Below, in pieces: positions 8,180 to 17,140 of a stretch of DNA of 54,148 bases. Origin of the DNA: Candidatus Doudnabacteria bacterium (GTDB lineage: Bacteria; Patescibacteriota; Doudnabacteria; UBA920). The notes under the pieces were generated by a model. That model saw only the letters and a program-made list of their open reading frames with translations. It was not told the DNA's origin and made no database searches. The stretch's first letter is position 1. Every line of letters begins with the position of its first letter. Location of the stretch: assembly GCA_031291995.1 (NCBI GenBank), contig JARLHZ010000016.1, positions 1 through 54,148 on the forward strand, in the 5' to 3' direction. Made by a program: the position numbers and the translations under genes.

Positions 8180-8695
8180 TTACCTTTCTCCCTGCAACAT
8201 TCTCTCAAAAGCCTCCACATTACCCATGGAGTCATGCACCGGATTATGGTCATGTAGGGTAACGCGCAACTTTTTCCAAGATTGAGTATTAGTAAAGTCG
8301 CCAACAAGACCGGCATAAAAGTCACTAAGCCTTCTTGCGGAATGCCCAAAAGGAATTCTGCCAAGCGTTCTCCAAAAGCTGTCGTTAATCCATTGCCAAT
8401 CAAAAGCCGGGTTGTCGCTGACAAAAATTGGACGTTCGTGCTTCGTCAGATTTAAAATCCACTTTTCAAACTTCTCAAAGATTTCCCGCTCATCATAAAT
8501 TTTTCCGGTAGGGGCAGGGATCATAGGATTCCCCTCAGATGGCTTGGTTTCAGCCAGGACTCCGTGAAAAGTCGCTTTGGAAGGATATGCGACCGCGCCA
8601 AACTCGGTAAGTTTCCCTAACGCTGGACACTTGCCATACGCTTCACAATCCACGAAAATTAAATTGGTTAAGTTTCCACTCTTCATATATTTCAA
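8180..8695 (-). CDS. DEDDh-type 3'-5' exonuclease-like protein
   Basis: A 171-residue protein. Exo I is FVDCEAYG with Asp and Glu at about residues 15-17. A middle motif is VSDNPAFDWQWIND, and Exo III is HNPVHDSMGNVEAF with the conserved His and Asp. This fits the exonuclease fold used by DNA proofreaders and oligoribonucleases. The ATG at 8695 is used, with another ATG three codons later; neither has a strong ribosome site. It is first in a three-gene operon behind its own promoter. DNA versus RNA substrate cannot be told. Confidence 0.75.
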   Translation of the reverse strand: MKYMKSGNLTNLIFVDCEAYGKCPALGKLTEFGAVAYPSKATFHGVLAETKPSEGNPMIPAPTGKIYDEREIFEKFEKWILNLTKHERPIFVSDNPAFDWQWINDSFWRTLGRIPFGHSARRLSDFYAGLVGDFTNTQSWKKLRVTLHDHNPVHDSMGNVEAFERMLQGER

Positions 8696-8713
8696 TAATG
8701 TTACTTATACCAG

Positions 8714-8742
8714 AATATATCCCTTTTCCTATAATCGTGCAA
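8714..8742 (-). promoter_or_regulatory. Sigma-70-like promoter of the exonuclease/zeta operon
   Basis: On the minus strand TTGCAC (8737-8742) and TATATT (8714-8719) are separated by 17 bases, about 20 bases upstream of the exonuclease start. Confidence 0.6.
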
Positions 8743-8755
8743 GGCTTTACGCTAA

Positions 8756-9319
8756 TTAGTGCGTGAGCTTATAAACCTCAACCCATTGGTTGCTAATAAG
8801 TTCCTGGGCTTCCGGCAGGCTGATTTGGCCGGAACAAAGCTTGTCATGAAGAAAATTTTCTACTTCGTCTTTTTCATGAAACCCTGGCTTTGGTTCAGCC
8901 GCTTCCGGCCACAAGTTGGCAATATCATTGGAGCCGCCAAGCTCCAGGCTGATATAATGGTCAACTTCATACTGTCCGGCGGCATGGGCTGTAATGCCAT
9001 ATTCAGCATAAACTTGATTTTTAGTAGATTCTGAAACGTCCCTGGTTGATTTGCTGTAGCCCGAACTACAGATTTGGTCCTTGGTAGCAGTGGCAATAAT
9101 GGCTCCTGGGGTACAGGATGAATCGGGCAACGCACCGCTGATTACGCAATTATTAGTCTTAGTCCTTGGCGCTAAATGAAATTGCTGGGTTACTAATTGG
9201 TGAAGTTTTTTCAACTGTTCCGCCGACTTATACTGGTTCACGCCGTAGCTTACCCCTAAAACAGCGGCAATAACAGCCACGCTTAATACTATTTTATGTT
9301 TGGTTTTGATTTTCATCAT
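8756..9319 (-). CDS. Exported HNH-type nuclease
   Basis: A 187-residue protein with an N-terminal membrane anchor or signal (KHKIVLSVAVIAAVLGVSYGV, about residues 7-27). The C-terminal core is YEVDHYISLELGGSNDIANLWPEA, the DH...LGG..D..NLWP pattern of HNH endonucleases. Four cysteines (NNCVISG, SSCTPG, DQICSSG, KLCSGQ) could form disulphides outside the cell. It probably acts at the surface, for nucleic-acid scavenging, defence or attack on neighbours; the choice is inference. It lies 32 bases after Int C. Confidence 0.78.
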   Translation of the reverse strand: MMKIKTKHKIVLSVAVIAAVLGVSYGVNQYKSAEQLKKLHQLVTQQFHLAPRTKTNNCVISGALPDSSCTPGAIIATATKDQICSSGYSKSTRDVSESTKNQVYAEYGITAHAAGQYEVDHYISLELGGSNDIANLWPEAAEPKPGFHEKDEVENFLHDKLCSGQISLPEAQELISNQWVEVYKLTH

Positions 9320-9351
9320 TAGGTTTATTATAGCCTAATTTTAAAATTTTA

Positions 9352-10317
9352 TTAATCGTATTTTAAATATTTTTCGTGCGCTTCTTTTAGTTTCTTTTTG
9401 TCGGTGCCAAGATAATATTTCGCCGTTGTGGAGATCGTGGAATGTCCGAGGATATCTTTGATAAACATAATGTCGGCGCCTTGGTGGAGCATTAGAGTGG
9501 CCATGCTGTGGCGCAAAATATGGGGCGTAACTTTTTTCTTGATACCGGCTTTTGCAGCGTAACGCCTGAATTCTTTGCCCAAATCGTGCCGTGTGAGCCG
9601 ATTGGAAGTACCAAAGGCTACAAACAATGCAGGCTCGGAATCGGTACGCTGTTTGAGATATTTATTAATCCATTCAATGGTACGCGGTTTTAGATATACC
9701 GTCCGCTCCTTATTGCCCTTACCAATAATATTTACTTCCAAATTCTTTAAATCCAAATCTTGGCGGTTCAAAGAAAGAGCTTCACCGATACGCATACCGG
9801 TGGCCAAAAGCAATTCCATAAGAGCCCGCATCCGCAAACCGTAAATGCTGTCCACATTAATGCTGTTGAGCAGTTGCTGGATTTCTTCCTTGTCTAAAAA
9901 TGTAACCTGACGTTTTGGTAACTTCATAGGCTTAATGTCCTCAATATTAATAATTGTAGCAATTTTTTGAATTTCCTGGCAGTAAGCCAAAAATTTTCTT
10001 AAGGCGAAAAGAATACTATTCGTCCTTGACTCCCCGGCTCCGCGTTCCTGAATCCGCTGCTTTAGCAGGGTTATATCTTCCAGACATAGGATAGACGGAC
10101 TCAACACTTTCGGTAAATGCTTCATTACCCACTTTAGAGACTCTCCATATTTTTGCACCGTCTGCGGTGACAATTTAAGATCGTAAGCTGCATAGCCTAT
10201 AAACTTCGGGGTCAACTCTAAAAAAGTCTTGTCTGGCGACTTACGCGGGGCTGTGAGTTCAGTAGCGCCAAAAGGCCTGTTCAAAAGCACAGAGCTGTCT
10301 AAGATGGCTGTATCCAT
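9352..10317 (-). CDS. Tyrosine recombinase Int C
   Basis: A 321-residue XerC/D-like recombinase. It has Arg in GMRIGEA, Lys in GKGNKER, HILRHSMA, GHS and Tyr in AKYYLG. It is clearly related to Int A and Int B but more diverged, and lacks their leader and 16S-end flank. It lies 30 bases downstream of the primase-helicase gene in the same orientation, so it is likely expressed with replication genes. A role in resolving element multimers, or as a relic of an older inserted element, are both possible. Confidence 0.9.
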   Translation of the reverse strand: MDTAILDSSVLLNRPFGATELTAPRKSPDKTFLELTPKFIGYAAYDLKLSPQTVQKYGESLKWVMKHLPKVLSPSILCLEDITLLKQRIQERGAGESRTNSILFALRKFLAYCQEIQKIATIINIEDIKPMKLPKRQVTFLDKEEIQQLLNSINVDSIYGLRMRALMELLLATGMRIGEALSLNRQDLDLKNLEVNIIGKGNKERTVYLKPRTIEWINKYLKQRTDSEPALFVAFGTSNRLTRHDLGKEFRRYAAKAGIKKKVTPHILRHSMATLMLHQGADIMFIKDILGHSTISTTAKYYLGTDKKKLKEAHEKYLKYD

Positions 10318-10347
10318 AATCGTATAGTTATGACACGGCGGCGCAAA

Positions 10348-13176
10348 CTAAAAGCCGAGTTCCTTTTCCAATTCCGCTGATTTTCCATCATCGGCAGCAA
10401 TACCCAGGGTATCCTGAACCTGCTTTAATTGTTCTTCGGTAATGGTAACTTCCACGGCTGGCTCTTTTACCAACGGCAGTAACTCCCCGGTAACTGGATT
10501 ATAAGGTTTGGATTGGTCCGCACCGCCATACTTCGCCCACAGGGCGGCTACTTCGGGGAGAATAACAGAATCGGCCGCGCCTTCTTTGCCGGTTAGCGCG
10601 TACTCTCCTGATCTGCGGCCGGCCCCGGCTAGTTCAAGGCTAATGTAGCCCTTGTCTGTCAGAGGATCCATCCATTTCAGCACAGTATCATAATTCAGCT
10701 TAGTGCGACTAACTATTTCTGTAATGGTAAAAGTCAACTTTTTTGGCTCGGTGGACTTCTGGTTTTCCGCCACAATCGTTTTGGCAATCTGAAAAATCTC
10801 CTTGCACCTCGGCGGCAAGTCAAAGATAGTTTCCCGCAAAATTTTGTCCGCGATTATTTTAGCGATTACATAATCCGTTATTTCGGCGACCAGGTATGGT
10901 TGCCCTTTAATCTCGGTTATTTTCCTTTGATACTGATGGAAAAAAGCCGAAGCTTCAACCAAGGCCAAAAAACGCTTGTAGTCGCGACGCACGCGTACCG
11001 GCTCCGTGGGAAAAACCCGCCGGATTTCCTCTACAAAGGGAATTTGCACCCGCTCATAAATCTTTAAAATTTCAGGATGTTGGACCAATCGCCAGCCATT
11101 TAGTTCGTCTTCCCCCATTTCGCTGATACCGCGATATTTGGAATCTGTCATTTCAAACGTCCGCACGGTTTGGTCTTCGGACTCATCCACATACAGCGAA
11201 AAATTACGCGTTTCATTTTCGGCATGAATACTGGCGCTGGTCGTGGTGGTAATAAATCCGGTAGGGCCTTCAACTTCCTTAATCTCGACGTGAAAATTCC
11301 CGGTTTCCGGGTCCTTAACCGTCAGCTGTAACTTTAGCTTACCTTCGGACTGCAGGGATCTAATGGAGTAGTCCGTCTGTTCGGCTCCGTGCTTTTCAAA
11401 CAGAATAATCATTTTATGTTTATAGGCATCGGACTCTACGTGGTAAAAACTCCTGGCCGTCGCGTCAGTAATATCCACATACTCGCCGGGCGGAAACAAT
11501 TTTAAACACTGGCCGACGCCATATGATTTTCCCCCGCTGCTAGCTCCTTTGGCAATTACTGAGATAGGGCTACTTAATAGACGTGAAGTCAAGGCCAAGT
11601 ATGTAAGTAGCCAATTTTCGGACTCTCCCGCAACCAGCAATTTCGGACGCAAATTGCAAACGTCAGCCAATAGAGTCGGAGACTGCAGTATTTTTTCCGC
11701 ATCCTGCCGTTGCTCGTCTGTAAACGCAGGCTCTGTTGGCGCGATTTTTAATTCTGATAATCGTTTGAATTTTAACGCATCACGGAATTCAATAATCCGC
11801 CTGATGTCTAACAAAATAGCGGCAAAATCAGAAACTTCAACGCCACAGCCACGGGCAAACCGATTCCGACTAATGGAGGAATCAAAAGTAAGGTTATCGC
11901 AATACAAGAGTTTTTCTTGCCTGGAATATTCAATCGCCGCCTGCAAACCCTTATCGTCAGTATCCATAATCCTTTTAACAAAAAGGGAGTGACTATCAAG
12001 TGTTATGGTTAAACCGCCGCCGAAGTCTTCGATAATCCGATAACGTTGCAGGTCATCGGGCAACTGGTATTCCAGAGTAGTTTTAGAATCTCTAAGTAGC
12101 TGCTGGAAATCTTCTTTAGAATGGCCGGCCACGGTAAATTCGTTAATGTCCTTGCCGGCGTGGCCTTCCTTAGTCGTAAAAGCCGGCAAGGTAATAATTT
12201 TTGCCTTACTGCCGATTCTTTCAGCAAGTTTTAGTGGATCACTCTGTCCGTCCGTATCAAGACAAATGCCAATAGTATCGCAATGGGAAAATTTTTCAGC
12301 CAGACCATCTTTTAGCTGGTTGCCGAGCAAAGCAACGGCCGGCAGCTGCCATTGCAACAGGCTAAGGCAATCCGGAATTCCTTCGCACAAAATTACTTCT
12401 TTATTATCCCGTAGCGCGTCTTCGTTATAGAAGTAATCGTTGCGGATAAATTCATTCACCGGCAAATGGCGATTCTTGGCCTCCTCCCATTTATGCGTAA
12501 GCGTGTGGTCAGTTTTGCGGCCAGTCATATAGACCACTCGGCCATTCTTAATAAGCGGAAAAGTTATGCGAAATTGGAAAAAATCATGTTTTCCCGTTTT
12601 AGTATCTACTATCAAGCCTGTCTTAATAACTTCTTCTACCGTAAAGCCTAACTTTTCCAACGCGGGCATGAGTGACTCGTCCGGGCCGGCAAAGCCAATT
12701 AAATTTTCAATCAATAACTCCTCAGACCAGGCGCGTTGCTTCAATTTCTCAAGCACGTCTTTGGCCATAAAGTCATCACCCATAAGCCTTTGATGATATA
12801 AGTTCGCGGCCGCAGTGAGCACTTCCTGGCAACGCCGGCTTTGGGAAATCTTTTGTTCGGCTTCCGGGGTTAACGGTTTTAGTTCAATATGATATTCCGC
12901 AGCCAGCCATTTAATTGCTTCGGTTGTCGAACATTGTTTTATTAGCTCCACAAGATCAATGACATCGCCGCCGCTTCGACCTTTCGGTGTTTTGTCACCT
13001 GCAAAGTGAAACCATGATTCGGTCCTGGTATATATTCTCAAAGCTGGGGTTACCTCGCCGCGTGCGGTGGTAACATAATCAGCTCCCGACTTCTTCAAAG
13101 TCAATCCCAGCTTTTCCGCGACTTCCACGATAGATGCGCGTTGCTTGATTTGCTCAATGATGGAATGTGTTATCAT
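10348..13176 (-). CDS. Primase-helicase-like replication protein
   Basis: A 942-residue protein. The N-terminus is DnaG-like (SIIEQIKQRASIVEVAEKLGL, then GRSGGDVIDLVELI at about 67-80) but the zinc-binding cysteines and histidine are missing. A Toprim domain follows at about 259-315 (ILCEGIPDCLSLL, then CLDTDG). A P-loop ATPase follows with Walker A KGASSGGKSYG (543-552) and Walker B KMIILFE (587-593). The last third is helical with a winged-helix-like segment. This is the layout of plasmid and phage primase-helicases. It starts 2 bases after the upstream gene. Priming activity is inferred from the domains. Confidence 0.85.
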   Translation of the reverse strand: MITHSIIEQIKQRASIVEVAEKLGLTLKKSGADYVTTARGEVTPALRIYTRTESWFHFAGDKTPKGRSGGDVIDLVELIKQCSTTEAIKWLAAEYHIELKPLTPEAEQKISQSRRCQEVLTAAANLYHQRLMGDDFMAKDVLEKLKQRAWSEELLIENLIGFAGPDESLMPALEKLGFTVEEVIKTGLIVDTKTGKHDFFQFRITFPLIKNGRVVYMTGRKTDHTLTHKWEEAKNRHLPVNEFIRNDYFYNEDALRDNKEVILCEGIPDCLSLLQWQLPAVALLGNQLKDGLAEKFSHCDTIGICLDTDGQSDPLKLAERIGSKAKIITLPAFTTKEGHAGKDINEFTVAGHSKEDFQQLLRDSKTTLEYQLPDDLQRYRIIEDFGGGLTITLDSHSLFVKRIMDTDDKGLQAAIEYSRQEKLLYCDNLTFDSSISRNRFARGCGVEVSDFAAILLDIRRIIEFRDALKFKRLSELKIAPTEPAFTDEQRQDAEKILQSPTLLADVCNLRPKLLVAGESENWLLTYLALTSRLLSSPISVIAKGASSGGKSYGVGQCLKLFPPGEYVDITDATARSFYHVESDAYKHKMIILFEKHGAEQTDYSIRSLQSEGKLKLQLTVKDPETGNFHVEIKEVEGPTGFITTTTSASIHAENETRNFSLYVDESEDQTVRTFEMTDSKYRGISEMGEDELNGWRLVQHPEILKIYERVQIPFVEEIRRVFPTEPVRVRRDYKRFLALVEASAFFHQYQRKITEIKGQPYLVAEITDYVIAKIIADKILRETIFDLPPRCKEIFQIAKTIVAENQKSTEPKKLTFTITEIVSRTKLNYDTVLKWMDPLTDKGYISLELAGAGRRSGEYALTGKEGAADSVILPEVAALWAKYGGADQSKPYNPVTGELLPLVKEPAVEVTITEEQLKQVQDTLGIAADDGKSAELEKELGF

Positions 13177-13178
13177 AA

Positions 13179-13811
13179 TTATTTAAGACTACTGTTAGCT
13201 TTTTCTGAATTATGGTCGGTTGTGGACTTTGCAGATTCGGTTGGCGGAGTTGGTTCTAAAAGCCCTGATAGTTTTCCCATGAGGGATTTAAGGACTTTGT
13301 CAGCCTCCAAATAAAAAAGGTGAAAATCTTTAACTTGATACTTATCTGGCACTAAGGCCTCACCCTCAACATGGGAGCTGCAGCGCCAGAGCATCTCGAT
13401 GGAGGCGGTGCGGTAAACCCTCAGCCAATCGATGATTTCGTAAATTTTCATTATCATCTTATCCTTGTCTTCGGGCTCTTCCACAAATTCCAGGGTATTT
13501 ACAGCTGTGTCAATAAACATACTTGCGTTATGCATATTTTTCACTGACTCCGATACAATAAAGGGATTTGCCACAACATCAAAGGTTGAGGCGAATTTAG
13601 ATTTACTGGTCGGCACATAATCAGGTAAATAAAGCTTCCCTTCTTCCTGAAACGCCGCGCTCGGATCAAATGTTTTTACTATAACCACGGAGACCCCCGG
13701 GCGGGCTTGGCCTGATTTAATAGAGACCGAAAGTTGATCCGGCGTGGTCGTTGCCTTGTGATCTTTATCTCGATTAGATTTATTGGCTACTGGCTTTAGA
13801 ATTTTGTCCAT
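13179..13811 (-). CDS. Unidentified protein preceding the primase-helicase
   Basis: A 210-residue protein from the ATG at 13811, which follows AAAGAAAGGT at good spacing; a longer frame would start at 13847 without such a site. It has low-complexity ends (KSNRDKDHKATTTP; TPPTESAKSTTDHNSEK) and a helical middle (MIMKIYEIIDWLRVYRTASIEMLW). No family is recognised. It ends 2 bases before the primase gene, so an accessory replication or DNA-binding role is possible but not shown. Confidence 0.75.
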   Translation of the reverse strand: MDKILKPVANKSNRDKDHKATTTPDQLSVSIKSGQARPGVSVVIVKTFDPSAAFQEEGKLYLPDYVPTSKSKFASTFDVVANPFIVSESVKNMHNASMFIDTAVNTLEFVEEPEDKDKMIMKIYEIIDWLRVYRTASIEMLWRCSSHVEGEALVPDKYQVKDFHLFYLEADKVLKSLMGKLSGLLEPTPPTESAKSTTDHNSEKANSSLK

Positions 13812-13892
13812 ATATATTACCTTTCTTTGTTCGGGGAAGGCACGCACATCGCTGGACGTACCTGTCCTCCCCGAACCTTACCTAAACCTAAT

Positions 13893-15074
13893 TTAATGAT
13901 TATTGTTTAACCTAGCCTTGGCAATATCCACATATCCTTGGAATTTTTCTATCCCGATAAATGGATGACCTAAAGTTTTGGCGGCTACCAAGGTTGAGCC
14001 AGAGCCTGCAAAACAATCCAGCACAATGCCATTGGGCGGCGTGATAAGCTTTATAAGATACTGCATCAGGGCTTGGGCTTTGACGGTGGGGTGGTTATTT
14101 TTCGTTGGTTTGGTTCTGGCCGCTTCGTTCTCTCTTGGAGCATTAGTCCGTATGCCCGCTTTGGCTTCCATGTTTTCTAGCCCCAAATCACGTTCGGCTT
14201 TGCTGGCCTTGGCGCAATAAAAGAATCTGGCTTTAGGTAACTCCGCCAGCACTATCGGCGAGCCATCGTGAATCAAATTAGCAGGGAAGCGTCCTTTAGT
14301 GTTCCATAGACCCTGCTTTTCAATTTTCTTTTTTTTAAGATTCCAGCTATACCTGCCCGTGCCGCTTCGTTGACCATATTCAGCCGAGATAACTTCATCA
14401 GTTTCCACCCGGCAAGCGTCAATATTTAAGCCGCCAACATCCCACTTTAAAACATTCTCCGCTATTGTCTTTTCGCTTAACGGCTTTCGCGCCAACAGCC
14501 AATGCTCTACGGCGGGCTTTAAGGCTGTACCCCAACCCTGCCACTGTTTAGCTGATTCGCTAATGGGCGTGTTCTTTGGGTGCTTAACCTCTTGTTTTCT
14601 GTCAATCGCTTTGGAGATATTAAGGCTCTTGGGAAATCCGGTGCCAAATAAATGGTGCTGAATATCTCTAATTTCAAACCCAGCATTCTCTAAAGCAAAT
14701 GCCGTCCAATGAGAAGTTCTTGGCAAAGCCCATACCAAAGCGTGCCCGCCAGGTTTTAAAACCCTATTACATTCACACAGAATCCTTGCCAGCCATTCAA
14801 TCCATTTATCACGACCTCCTTTGTCGCTGTCCCATTCTTTATTCATAAAGCCAATTCCAGCCGGGGGATCAGTCACCACGCTGTCTATGGAGTTATCGGG
14901 AATAAGCTTTAATACTTCCAAGCAATCTCCGATGGTAACATTATTTATAAATTTTTTACCATGTAAAACACGGCCAGCCAACTCAACAAGCTTAGCTCGC
15001 GCTAGTAGTTGACCGGGACGACATTCCCGCCAAACGGCTTTGAATTCTTTTAAATCCTTGTCTGTTGGTTGCAT
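13893..15074 (-). CDS. Site-specific DNA methyltransferase (N4/N6 class)
   Basis: A 393-residue protein. Motif IV is VTDPPAGIGFM at about residues 66-76, then LKPGGHALVWALPR. The AdoMet-binding motif I is VLDCFAGSGSTLVAAK near residue 355, so the order is beta-class (IV before I). The catalytic site is DPPA instead of the common DPPY. Phage and plasmid orphan methylases often have this form. No restriction nuclease is adjacent, so it is likely an orphan that protects or regulates the element. It starts 3 bases after the 67-residue gene. Confidence 0.88.
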   Translation of the reverse strand: MQPTDKDLKEFKAVWRECRPGQLLARAKLVELAGRVLHGKKFINNVTIGDCLEVLKLIPDNSIDSVVTDPPAGIGFMNKEWDSDKGGRDKWIEWLARILCECNRVLKPGGHALVWALPRTSHWTAFALENAGFEIRDIQHHLFGTGFPKSLNISKAIDRKQEVKHPKNTPISESAKQWQGWGTALKPAVEHWLLARKPLSEKTIAENVLKWDVGGLNIDACRVETDEVISAEYGQRSGTGRYSWNLKKKKIEKQGLWNTKGRFPANLIHDGSPIVLAELPKARFFYCAKASKAERDLGLENMEAKAGIRTNAPRENEAARTKPTKNNHPTVKAQALMQYLIKLITPPNGIVLDCFAGSGSTLVAAKTLGHPFIGIEKFQGYVDIAKARLNNNH

Positions 15075-15077
15075 GTA

Positions 15078-15281
15078 TTAAAAATCTTTTAGGGATTTAG
15101 TATTAATCATCATCTGGCACAAGTACCTGTTATTATCTTTGCCTAACTTTTTGCTACAAATGGAGAGGAACGCCAGGGGAATCTCGGGAAAAAAGTCAGA
15201 ATCTTTCAACTTTTTAGCCCTCATTCCATCTTTTATCATTCTGTTCGTCCTATCCCACTCTTTTTTGGACACGTAGCACAT
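15078..15281 (-). CDS. Small unidentified protein upstream of the methyltransferase
   Basis: A 67-residue basic protein (MCYVSKKEWDRTNRMIKDGMRAKKLKD...). Its stop is 3 bases from the methyltransferase start, which supports translation in one operon. No family recognised. It could be a small DNA-binding or regulatory protein. Confidence 0.6.
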   Translation of the reverse strand: MCYVSKKEWDRTNRMIKDGMRAKKLKDSDFFPEIPLAFLSICSKKLGKDNNRYLCQMMINTKSLKDF

Positions 15282-15343
15282 AAATGACAGATTAATTTTT
15301 TAATTATCTGCCGTGAGTGTATAATTTGGCCCTGTGACCAAAG

Positions 15344-15368
15344 TTGCTAACGGTTTGCTAACGGTTTG
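15344..15368. repeat. Two 11-bp direct repeats (operator or iteron-like)
   Basis: TTGCTAACGGT occurs twice back to back and is followed by TTG. It lies between the terminator of the 269-residue gene and the start of the methyltransferase operon, where an operator or replication-protein site would be expected. Confidence 0.55.
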
Positions 15369-15377
15369 GGTAAACAA

Positions 15378-15404
15378 AAAAGCAGCCCGTTTTAGGCTGC
15401 TTTT
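15378..15404. terminator. Bidirectional intrinsic terminator
   Basis: AAAAGCAGCC pairs with GGCTGCTTTT around a 7-base loop, 17 bases after the stop of the 269-residue gene. Confidence 0.85.
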
Positions 15405-15420
15405 GACAGTAGTTAACTGC

Positions 15421-16230
15421 TTACGAAGGGGGTAATTTTACCCTTAATTGATGTTGATTTCCCCGTGTTTCGAAAACCTCAAATCCAAGGTTCTCCGTTT
15501 TTTTTGCCCTATCATTTAAATTAAATACTGTTGACCTTATTGCGCCATACTGATCTCCGGTTTCTTCAAGGGTTCTTGCCTGATCAGTACTACCTCTGAT
15601 AAATACCATTTCGTTAATCTTTTTATAGGTGACCCAATCACCAATCTTATAATCTGCCAGCCACTCATCGTCAGCTATACTCACGTGTGCTCCGTGTTCG
15701 TCCTCGTCATGGATAGGATGATTAAACAGGAAAAGACATAAATTAAGCGCATGGGCTCCGAACTGCCCGCCCCCCGGCCTTACCGACATACGTTTGTCTT
15801 TAAATCTAAATTCGTAGTCCCGAGGGTTAAAAACTAGCAGATGATAATCAGGGCCTGCCAGCATTTCCCGCAATCCGCTGTCCAGACGACCCAAATACCA
15901 ACCAAAGTCTTCTTTGTCATAAAGTAAATTTATCGTTCCACCGTTGCGATAGTGATTTTCCAAATCATCTAAAATTTCAGGTCCCCGAATCTCAAGCAAG
16001 GGCTGCCGTTGGCTATTTTGACCGTCGGCAAGACGGAGCAATATTTTATGTAATTCTCTTAAGTCGGATGTATTTAAACCTTGCCTTTCAGACTTACCAA
16101 AAGCTTCCCTAAAATCCCTTAGAGGAATCGTTATAGGCTCAAGGACACCTGGCTCATAAAGACGTTTTTGGTATAAAAAATTGCAAACCGCAATAAGCAA
16201 TCTTTTGTCTGGTATGTTAGGCATACCCAT
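15421..16230 (-). CDS. Unidentified element protein, possible replication initiator or regulator
   Basis: A 269-residue soluble protein (MGMPNIPDKRLLIAVCNFLYQ...). The first 90 residues look like a helical DNA-binding domain with a loop ITIPLRDFREAFGKSE. The middle has LLVFNPRDYEFRFKDKRMSVRPGGGQFGAHALNLCLFLFNH, a strand-rich stretch. No family is recognised with confidence. It is single-gene sized, lies between a terminator and a promoter region, and has iteron-like repeats just beyond its end. This is why a Rep-like role is worth testing. A second ATG lies two codons downstream. Confidence 0.7.
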   Translation of the reverse strand: MGMPNIPDKRLLIAVCNFLYQKRLYEPGVLEPITIPLRDFREAFGKSERQGLNTSDLRELHKILLRLADGQNSQRQPLLEIRGPEILDDLENHYRNGGTINLLYDKEDFGWYLGRLDSGLREMLAGPDYHLLVFNPRDYEFRFKDKRMSVRPGGGQFGAHALNLCLFLFNHPIHDEDEHGAHVSIADDEWLADYKIGDWVTYKKINEMVFIRGSTDQARTLEETGDQYGAIRSTVFNLNDRAKKTENLGFEVFETRGNQHQLRVKLPPS

Positions 16231-16357
16231 ATTTTACCCCAAAATCGCCCATAAAGCCAAAGGTAGAAAAAATAAGCTTCGACCCATACAGAACTTGTAC
16301 CGCTGTCCCGCCTAAGGTTGCCAAAACAATATTAAACTTTACTTGTCTTCTGTTCAT
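16217..16357 (-). CDS. Small hydrophobic protein overlapping the next gene
   Basis: A 46-residue frame (MNRRQVKFNIVLATLGG...) with one hydrophobic stretch. It ends 14 bases inside the start of the 269-residue gene, a coupling overlap. A palindrome ACTTTTAAAGT lies just upstream of its ATG. It may be real or a chance frame; no family recognised. Confidence 0.4.
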   Translation of the reverse strand: MNRRQVKFNIVLATLGGTAVQVLYGSKLIFSTFGFMGDFGVKYGYA

Positions 16358-16468
16358 GTAATCTTACTTTTAAAGTAGGAAGAAATTCATTTTATAAAAC
16401 TGTAGTAATACTTAGGCGCAAGTCCCTTCAAGCCCCCACACCACGAAAACCTGCGGACTTACAAGAGT

Positions 16469-17140
16469 CTACCCCAGCTGTTTATAGACTTGGGCCACCA
16501 AATCAGGGCTTCTGTGCCATTTGTTGGCTAAATGCATAAACGCCCCCGCCCGCCTGGTATAGCGCTCTAGGCCGACGGTTTTGTCCATATAGAAAGGACG
16601 GCGGATTAAGCTTTGCATCAAATGCAGTTTGTCGCTGCGGTTTTGATAGTAAAGAAAAGCGTTAAGCTTCCAGCGCTTATCTACTTCCTTAATGCCGTAC
16701 CTAATCGGCTGACAGCAGTCAAAACACATAAAGTAAATGCAATCGGGGCGAAGGTACAACTTACCCGCGTGGCCGCAATCACACACCAGCCGTGGCTTAT
16801 TGCCCAGCGTGGTCGGGATGGTATCCAGGCGGATGGTCTGTTCTCTAAAATTTGTATTATCGACGCTATAGCGAATAAGGATATTAGGATTAACGCGGCC
16901 GAGTTGTACCTGAAAACTTATTAGCATATTCGCCGCCAGGCTTGGCTTTATAACTGCCGTAATGCCAACTTTACCGCCACCGCCCGCCCTTGGGTGTAGC
17001 AGGTTGCGGGTAAAGGTTCCGGCGGTAATGGCAAAACAATCCTCCACGTTAACTTTTGGCAATGACTTAACCGCCTTGTCCGGAACATATTCGCCATCTT
17101 CGTCATTTTCTATTATGTTGTCCCATAAATATTCTTCCAT
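16469..17140 (-). CDS. Zinc-ribbon protein of unknown function
   Basis: A 223-residue protein with a perfect ribosome site (AAAGGAG) before its ATG. The N-terminal half is strand-rich. A cysteine cluster at about residues 119-143 (VCDCGHAGKLYL then CIYFMCFDCCQ) looks like a zinc ribbon. The C-terminal third is basic and helical (RRPFYMDKTVGLERYTRRAG). A nucleic-acid-binding role is suggested. It is divergent from the plus-strand cluster starting at 17452. Confidence 0.75.
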   Translation of the reverse strand: MEEYLWDNIIENDEDGEYVPDKAVKSLPKVNVEDCFAITAGTFTRNLLHPRAGGGGKVGITAVIKPSLAANMLISFQVQLGRVNPNILIRYSVDNTNFREQTIRLDTIPTTLGNKPRLVCDCGHAGKLYLRPDCIYFMCFDCCQPIRYGIKEVDKRWKLNAFLYYQNRSDKLHLMQSLIRRPFYMDKTVGLERYTRRAGAFMHLANKWHRSPDLVAQVYKQLG

